NCBI GenBank assembly: GCA_002256485.1
Contig: NNSG01000009.1
Span: forward strand, 1 to 64,000
From: Fidelibacterota bacterium 408169
GTDB lineage: Bacteria; Fidelibacterota; Marinisomatia; Marinisomatales; TCS55
DNA: 64,000 nt
Direction: 5' to 3'
Below the pieces are notes generated by a model. It worked only from the letters and a program-made list of their open reading frames with translations. It was not told the DNA's origin and ran no database searches. Of the stretch, positions 63,885 through 64,000 are shown piece after piece (the first letter of the stretch is position 1; each line of letters begins with the position of its first letter). The position numbers and the translations under genes are program-made.

Positions 63885-64000
63885 TGACCAATCTATAATC
63901 GTAGACACCAATTCTTCAATTCTTTGCCTAATATCATCATCGGTCAACAGTTGATTTGTAAACGCTGATCCTGTCACATAAACAAATCGTGGAATAATAA
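63879..64000 (-). CDS. 3' end of a convergent gene (product unknown)
   Basis: The minus strand has an open frame from the window edge to a TGA at 63879-63881. The last 40 residues include IIPRFVYVTGSAFTNQLLTD and end with ELVSTIIDWSS. Codon use looks like the neighbours. The stop overlaps the end of the plus-strand gene by 6 bp, so the two run tail to tail. The fragment is too short to name. Confidence 0.6.
   Translation of the reverse strand, partial: IIPRFVYVTGSAFTNQLLTDDDIRQRIEELVSTIIDWSS

Overview
The window is a compact, low-GC (about 40 % by eye) bacterial chromosome segment. Almost everything reads on the minus strand; a single confident gene (63213-63884) reads on the plus strand. 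Genes are packed with 1-40 bp overlaps or gaps (ATGA and TAATG junctions), so most are probably in long operons. Lipoprotein maturation and sorting (lnt, LolA-like), an ADP-heptose phosphatase, PorV-like and other predicted outer-membrane proteins, phosphatidylethanolamine synthesis (pssA-psd) and a BatABCDE cluster point to a Gram-negative of the FCB group. A Marinimicrobia (SAR406)-like or related lineage is my best guess. This is inferred from gene content only; no rRNA is present.

Layout by coordinate. 1-552: the 5' end of tuf behind four tRNA genes (Thr-TGT, Tyr-GTA, Gly-TCC, Thr-GGT), the same order as the E. coli tufB operon. 734-12613: cysS, ddl, gmhB, a YbhN-like membrane protein, a LolA-like protein, ftsK, a nucleotide-sugar epimerase, gcvT, an aminotransferase, ruvA, ruvC and yebC. 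12741-18392: a SPOR protein and batE-D-C-B-A with their own extended -10 promoter. 18501-23569: tatA, a DUF4321-type protein, pssA, psd, an HtrA protease, truA, a lone EcfT-like protein and a DUF5683-like protein. 23587-33158: lnt, ruvX, rel/spoT, dnaB, a family-4 uracil-DNA glycosylase, rpoZ, gmk, yicC, a GGQ-domain release-factor-like protein and a PorV-like barrel. 33264-41755: mutS, selB, selA, an MFS transporter and a hipBA toxin-antitoxin pair with palindromic operator-like DNA. 41941-49874: rplS, trmD, rimM, khpA, rpsP, ffh and smc. 49940-54814: hinT, rsmE, an outer-membrane-like protein, an alcohol dehydrogenase-like protein, doxX, a 52-residue membrane peptide, a deoxynucleoside kinase, folK and folB. 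54918-64000: groL and groS under a perfect CIRCE element, dut, a homocysteine S-methyltransferase-like protein, an amino-acid permease, a DUF423 protein, an MscS channel, a MORN-repeat lipoprotein, a repeat-bearing intergenic stretch, a secreted orphan protein and the 3' end of a convergent gene.

Functionally this is mostly core: translation and tRNA supply, replication, repair and chromosome segregation, envelope building, stress response (Rel, GroESL, HtrA, MscS) and selenocysteine insertion. I found no CRISPR array, prophage, transposase or recognisable multi-gene defence system apart from hipBA, and nothing I would call a clearly new system. The most unusual items are: ribosomal protein S16 with an acidic tail of over 230 residues containing internal repeats; a PorV-like gene whose 5' end lies in a long imperfect inverted repeat and has no ATG start; mutS, whose conserved N-terminus seems to continue upstream of its first ATG; a Bat operon without moxR or the DUF58 gene; and the hip operator palindromes.
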